Assembly (NCBI GenBank): GCA_017848205.1 | Contig: JAGDDO010000552.1 | Span: forward strand, 1-6,954 | Origin: Oscillospiraceae bacterium | Lineage (GTDB): Bacteria; Bacillota_A; Clostridia; Oscillospirales; Ruminococcaceae | Direction of reading: 5' to 3' | Length of the DNA: 6,954 nt | Part shown: positions 4,299 through 6,954 of the stretch, one piece after another | Layout of the letters: each line of letters opens with the position of its first letter | Position numbering within the stretch: position 1 is the stretch's first letter | Notes under the pieces: generated by a model | What the model saw: only the letters and a program-made list of their open reading frames with translations | Database searches by the model: none | What the model was told of the DNA's origin: nothing | Translations under genes and position numbers: made by a program

Positions 4299-5656
4299 GC
4301 TAAAGCGTTTTCAATCATGAGCTGATAAGCCGTATCATAATCTTCGTTCGCAATATCACTTACCGTATTGGAGTTAATGGCGATTTCACTATTTACAGCT
4401 GTGGCACCATCAGAGTTGTTTTTCTCAGCAGGAGTATCATCATTTATTGCTTCGGGCATCACTTCAGGGGCAACAATGACAGGGTGATCTGCATCGTAAC
4501 GGAGCTGAATTATTTTAGCCTTGTGGGTACGTTTGTTGCTGTACTGTACAAAATAAAGATTATACAGCTTTCCGGCGTTGACGTTCAGCTTCAGGGAAAG
4601 TGCATTTGGCTTGATGTCAAGCGCAAGTTTTTCAATAAGCTCTGTCGCTGTTCCTTCCCATGACGGATTGTCTTCGTTGATGAATTTTCCGATTGCTTCA
4701 ATAACAGGTTCAGGCGGTTCGGAAAAATCGGAAGAGTCTTCACCTTTGAAGTCCCAGCACAGCGTTTCTTTGTTTCGGGTGAGCTTGTATTTTTTATCAG
4801 GCTGATCGCGTCCTGATACTTCAATAGTAGCATCATCTTCGATACGACTGTTTTTATACATTACGAACGCTCCGTCTGCCGCACCGAGCAGACCATTCGT
4901 TCCAGAGATGCGGTCAAAGCTGTCATCGGACTTCTGTTTACGGGTGTGGTGAACGAGTATCAGACAGATACCTGTTCTGTCGGCAAACGCTTTCAGCTCA
5001 GCTATTATTTCGTAATCACGGGCATAGCTGTAAGTTTCGCCCTCGGCTTCACGTACTTTCTGTAAAGTGTCGATGATGACCAGCGAGGTGTCTGGGTGTT
5101 CACTTATAAAGGTATTGAGCTGTTCGATCAGTCCGTCGTTCAGTGATCTGGAAGCAACTGAAAAGAAAAGATCAGGTGTTGCTTCCGTTCCGAACATTCG
5201 GTAAAGTCGTTCCTGTAATCTGCGGTAATCGTCTTCCAGTGCAAGATAAAGCACGGTTCCCTTACGGACAGCATAGTTCCACATCGGTGTACCCGAGCTG
5301 ACGTGATAGGCGATCTGTCCCATCATGAAACTCTTTCCCACTTTCGGAGCACCTACGAACAGATAAGTGCCTGGGTAGAGAAAGTGATCTATGACAGGCG
5401 GCTTGCCCGGATAGACCATTTCGTAAAGCTCCGGCATTGATACTGTCTGCATAAAATCAGGAGCAGCTTCACGTTCTGCTTTTGCCTGTGCCTGCATTTC
5501 CTGTTCGTACTGCATCTGTGCTTCAAACATTTCTTCGTCAGAAGAGTTGAAATTCTCCCCATATTCTGGTATAATTAATGATGATGATTCATATGGCTGC
5601 TCAGCACCTGCGCCAACAGGTGCATCAAGAGCAGTCATTTTTCTTTCTTCGGTCAT
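4295..5656 (-). CDS. repA: RepA-like RecA-fold replicative helicase (AAA_25 family)
   Basis: This 453-aa protein has an acidic, Glu/Gln-rich, probably disordered N-terminus (1-65), then a RecA-type ATPase core (about 80-300) with Walker A GAPKVGKS (102-109), LALEDD (138-143), Walker B SLVIID (191-196) and HHTRK (236-240). A probable winged-helix segment follows (about 330-387), then an Asn/Ala-rich low-complexity tail. The core matches the hexameric helicase family of RSF1010 RepA found on mobilizable elements. It would unwind the excised circle or the transferred strand. The ATG overlaps the mobC stop (ATGA, 5656-5653), with AAAGGAG at 5670-5664 inside mobC, so translation is probably coupled. 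The repeat cluster just after its stop is a plausible site of action, by inference. Confidence 0.85.
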   Translation of the reverse strand: MTEERKMTALDAPVGAGAEQPYESSSLIIPEYGENFNSSDEEMFEAQMQYEQEMQAQAKAEREAAPDFMQTVSMPELYEMVYPGKPPVIDHFLYPGTYLFVGAPKVGKSFMMGQIAYHVSSGTPMWNYAVRKGTVLYLALEDDYRRLQERLYRMFGTEATPDLFFSVASRSLNDGLIEQLNTFISEHPDTSLVIIDTLQKVREAEGETYSYARDYEIIAELKAFADRTGICLILVHHTRKQKSDDSFDRISGTNGLLGAADGAFVMYKNSRIEDDATIEVSGRDQPDKKYKLTRNKETLCWDFKGEDSSDFSEPPEPVIEAIGKFINEDNPSWEGTATELIEKLALDIKPNALSLKLNVNAGKLYNLYFVQYSNKRTHKAKIIQLRYDADHPVIVAPEVMPEAINDDTPAEKNNSDGATAVNSEIAINSNTVSDIANEDYDTAYQLMIENALA

Positions 5657-5979
5657 TCTCTTTCTCCTTTCAGACCATTTAAAGTTTTTGTTATGAGCTG
5701 TATTGTTGACAGCAGCTCATCGTCCGCAGCCGAGCCGTTTTCTATTCTCCTGAGTTCTCCGAGGACTTCTGCAAGCTGATTCTTCAAAGCTTTGTACACT
5801 CTCGGATTTCCCTGCACGATCACATCACGGCAGAGAAGCCGTTTTATAATGTAGTCCTGCTTGGTCAGTCCTGATAGGGCAACAGCCGAGTTTATCAGTT
5901 TGTCTTCTTCGGGTGATACACGGAAGCCAATTGTTCGGCTTCTGAATCTGCCTTTAGTATCGAGGTTTTTAGCTGACAT
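5653..5979 (-). CDS. mobC: MobC-like ribbon-helix-helix relaxosome accessory protein
   Basis: This 108-aa protein shows a ribbon-helix-helix start: basic residues to 15, strand TIGFRVSPEE (16-25), then helices through LSGLTKQDYIIKRLL (35-49). A helical C-terminal half carries QLAEVLGELRRIENG (68-82), like MobC/MbeC accessory proteins that help the relaxase open oriT. The frame is open to 6171, but that part lies inside the integrase gene and is hydrophobic, unlike the family. The ATG at 5979-5977 is preceded by AGGAAGGTGG (5997-5988), which overlaps the integrase stop codon, so the start is well supported. It lies 16 bp after int and overlaps repA by four bases, as one transcription unit. Autoregulation through its DNA-binding fold is possible. 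Confidence 0.75.
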   Translation of the reverse strand: MSAKNLDTKGRFRSRTIGFRVSPEEDKLINSAVALSGLTKQDYIIKRLLCRDVIVQGNPRVYKALKNQLAEVLGELRRIENGSAADDELLSTIQLITKTLNGLKGERE

Positions 5980-5995
5980 CTTTTTCACCACCTTC

Positions 5996-6954
5996 CTAAT
6001 CTTCGGTTCTGAGATCACTGAGTCTGTCTGCCATTTCATTCTGCGTACTTGGAAACAGGTGAGCGTAACGATAGGTAATATCAATGCTCTCGTGACCAAC
6101 TCTGTCTGCGATGGCAACAGCTGAAAAACCCATTTCAATAAGCAGAGAGATATGCGAATGTCTGAGATCATGAATGCGGATACGCTTCACGCCTGATTCT
6201 TTTGCCCCTCTGTCCATCTCATGATGCAGATAACTCTTGGTTATCATGAACATACGGTCATGTTCTCCGATACCGTAAAGCTGACTGATGAAATCCTGTA
6301 TCTCCTGAGAAAGAAAATCAGGCATCTTCACAACACGGTTGCTCTTTGGCGTTTTCGGATCGGTGATTATATCCTGTCCATTGATACGCTGAAAAGACTT
6401 TGTGATAGAGACCGTCTGCTTTTCAAAATCGAAATCAGCAGGGGTGAGAGCGAGAAGCTCACCCTCACGGATACCGCACCAGTACAGCATTTCAAACGCA
6501 TAGAACGAAACAGGCTTGTCCATCATGACTTCTGCAAACTTTCTGTATTCCTCCTGCGTCCAGAACAGCATCTCACGGCTTTTCGCTTTTCCCATGTTTC
6601 CTGCCTTGGCTGCGGGATTACTCGGAAGTCCGTAGAACTTTACCGCATAATTGAATATGGCACTGAGCTGATTATGAAGCGTTTTCAGATACACAGGTGA
6701 ATACGGTTTACCTGTCTTTGCTGAACCTTCGAGCATTTCGTTCTGCCACGCTATCACGTCTTTCGTCTTAATATCGCACATTTTTCTTTTTCTGAAGAAA
6801 TGTATCAGCTTTGTGCGAAGTATATGATTCTTTGTGTGCCATGTGTTTTCTTTCAGACGCTTCTTCATATCCTCGAAGTATATTTCAGAAAAGCTTTCAA
6901 AAGTCATATCGAGGCGCGATTCCGTTTGGTTCATCTGTTCACGCTCCCACGCCT
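5996..6954 (-). CDS. int: Site-specific tyrosine integrase (5' end outside window)
   Basis: This enzyme would excise and integrate the element. Counting from the ATG at 6934, a SAM-like core-binding domain covers about 10-105, and the catalytic domain (about 120-300) contains Arg156 (WCGIREGE), HDLRH (255-259: His255, Arg258), His281 (VGHES) and the probable nucleophile Tyr290 (RYAHL). The frame stays open upstream of that ATG to the right edge and reads AWEREQ, the usual linker between the N-terminal arm-binding domain and the core domain in this family. The ATG also lacks a clear ribosome binding site, so the true start lies beyond 6954. It is the first visible gene of the leftward mobilization operon; any excisionase would be outside. 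Confidence 0.9.
   Translation of the reverse strand, partial: AWEREQMNQTESRLDMTFESFSEIYFEDMKKRLKENTWHTKNHILRTKLIHFFRKRKMCDIKTKDVIAWQNEMLEGSAKTGKPYSPVYLKTLHNQLSAIFNYAVKFYGLPSNPAAKAGNMGKAKSREMLFWTQEEYRKFAEVMMDKPVSFYAFEMLYWCGIREGELLALTPADFDFEKQTVSITKSFQRINGQDIITDPKTPKSNRVVKMPDFLSQEIQDFISQLYGIGEHDRMFMITKSYLHHEMDRGAKESGVKRIRIHDLRHSHISLLIEMGFSAVAIADRVGHESIDITYRYAHLFPSTQNEMADRLSDLRTED

Noticed and set aside
5980..6171. N-terminal extension of the mobC frame into int
   Set aside because: It lies wholly within the integrase coding sequence in another frame. The ATG at 5979 with AGGAAGGTGG upstream is clearly better.
6221..6700. 159-codon plus-strand open frame opposite int
   Set aside because: Complete overlap with the conserved integrase catalytic region, with no recognisable domain of its own.

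Overview
The window looks like most of an integrative mobilizable element from a gut or rumen Clostridia of the Ruminococcus type (Oscillospiraceae). This rests on two secreted dockerin proteins, strong AGGAGG-type ribosome binding sites and a Firmicutes-style int-mobC-repA-mobV backbone. All six genes read leftward on the minus strand. Dockerins occur mainly in cellulosome- or amylosome-building Clostridia; the genus is an inference.

Right to left (direction of transcription), 6954-5996 holds a tyrosine integrase whose frame stays open through the right edge, so its N-terminus lies outside. Sixteen bases later is a 108-aa MobC-like ribbon-helix-helix protein (5979-5653). An ATGA overlap leads into a 453-aa RecA-fold RepA-like helicase (5656-4295). 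A gene-poor stretch of about 510 bp (4294-3787) then holds a nearly uninterrupted row of about fifteen hairpins. One has arms flanking GTGTG, the motif just 5' of the nick in MobV-type origins of transfer. A 398-aa MobV (Pre/Mob) relaxase follows (3786-2590; its start is placed well inside the longer open frame). No coupling protein or type IV secretion gene is visible, so transfer would depend on a helper element.

The left third is AT-richer. After about 270 bp with an orphan promoter/ribosome-binding-site pair comes a near-consensus sigma-A promoter with a perfect 8-bp inverted repeat over its predicted start point. It drives a two-gene operon: a secreted dockerin plus S1/V8-like serine protease (2239-1115) and a secreted 266-aa dockerin protein with two copies of an unrecognised domain (1088-288). 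A hairpin terminator candidate follows (229-269).

The first bases carry GAGTGGGAATAA on the minus strand, matching the usual 3' end of guaA (Glu-Trp-Glu-stop), in a frame closed shortly upstream. About 100 bp inward are two adjacent 11-bp near-identical repeats like integrase arm sites. My model is that the element sits at guaA, with guaA right of the window, and that this is the distal att copy. The dockerin operon would then be cargo, letting mobilization spread scaffold-attached enzymes between gut bacteria. The att assignment is inference and needs the sequence right of the window.
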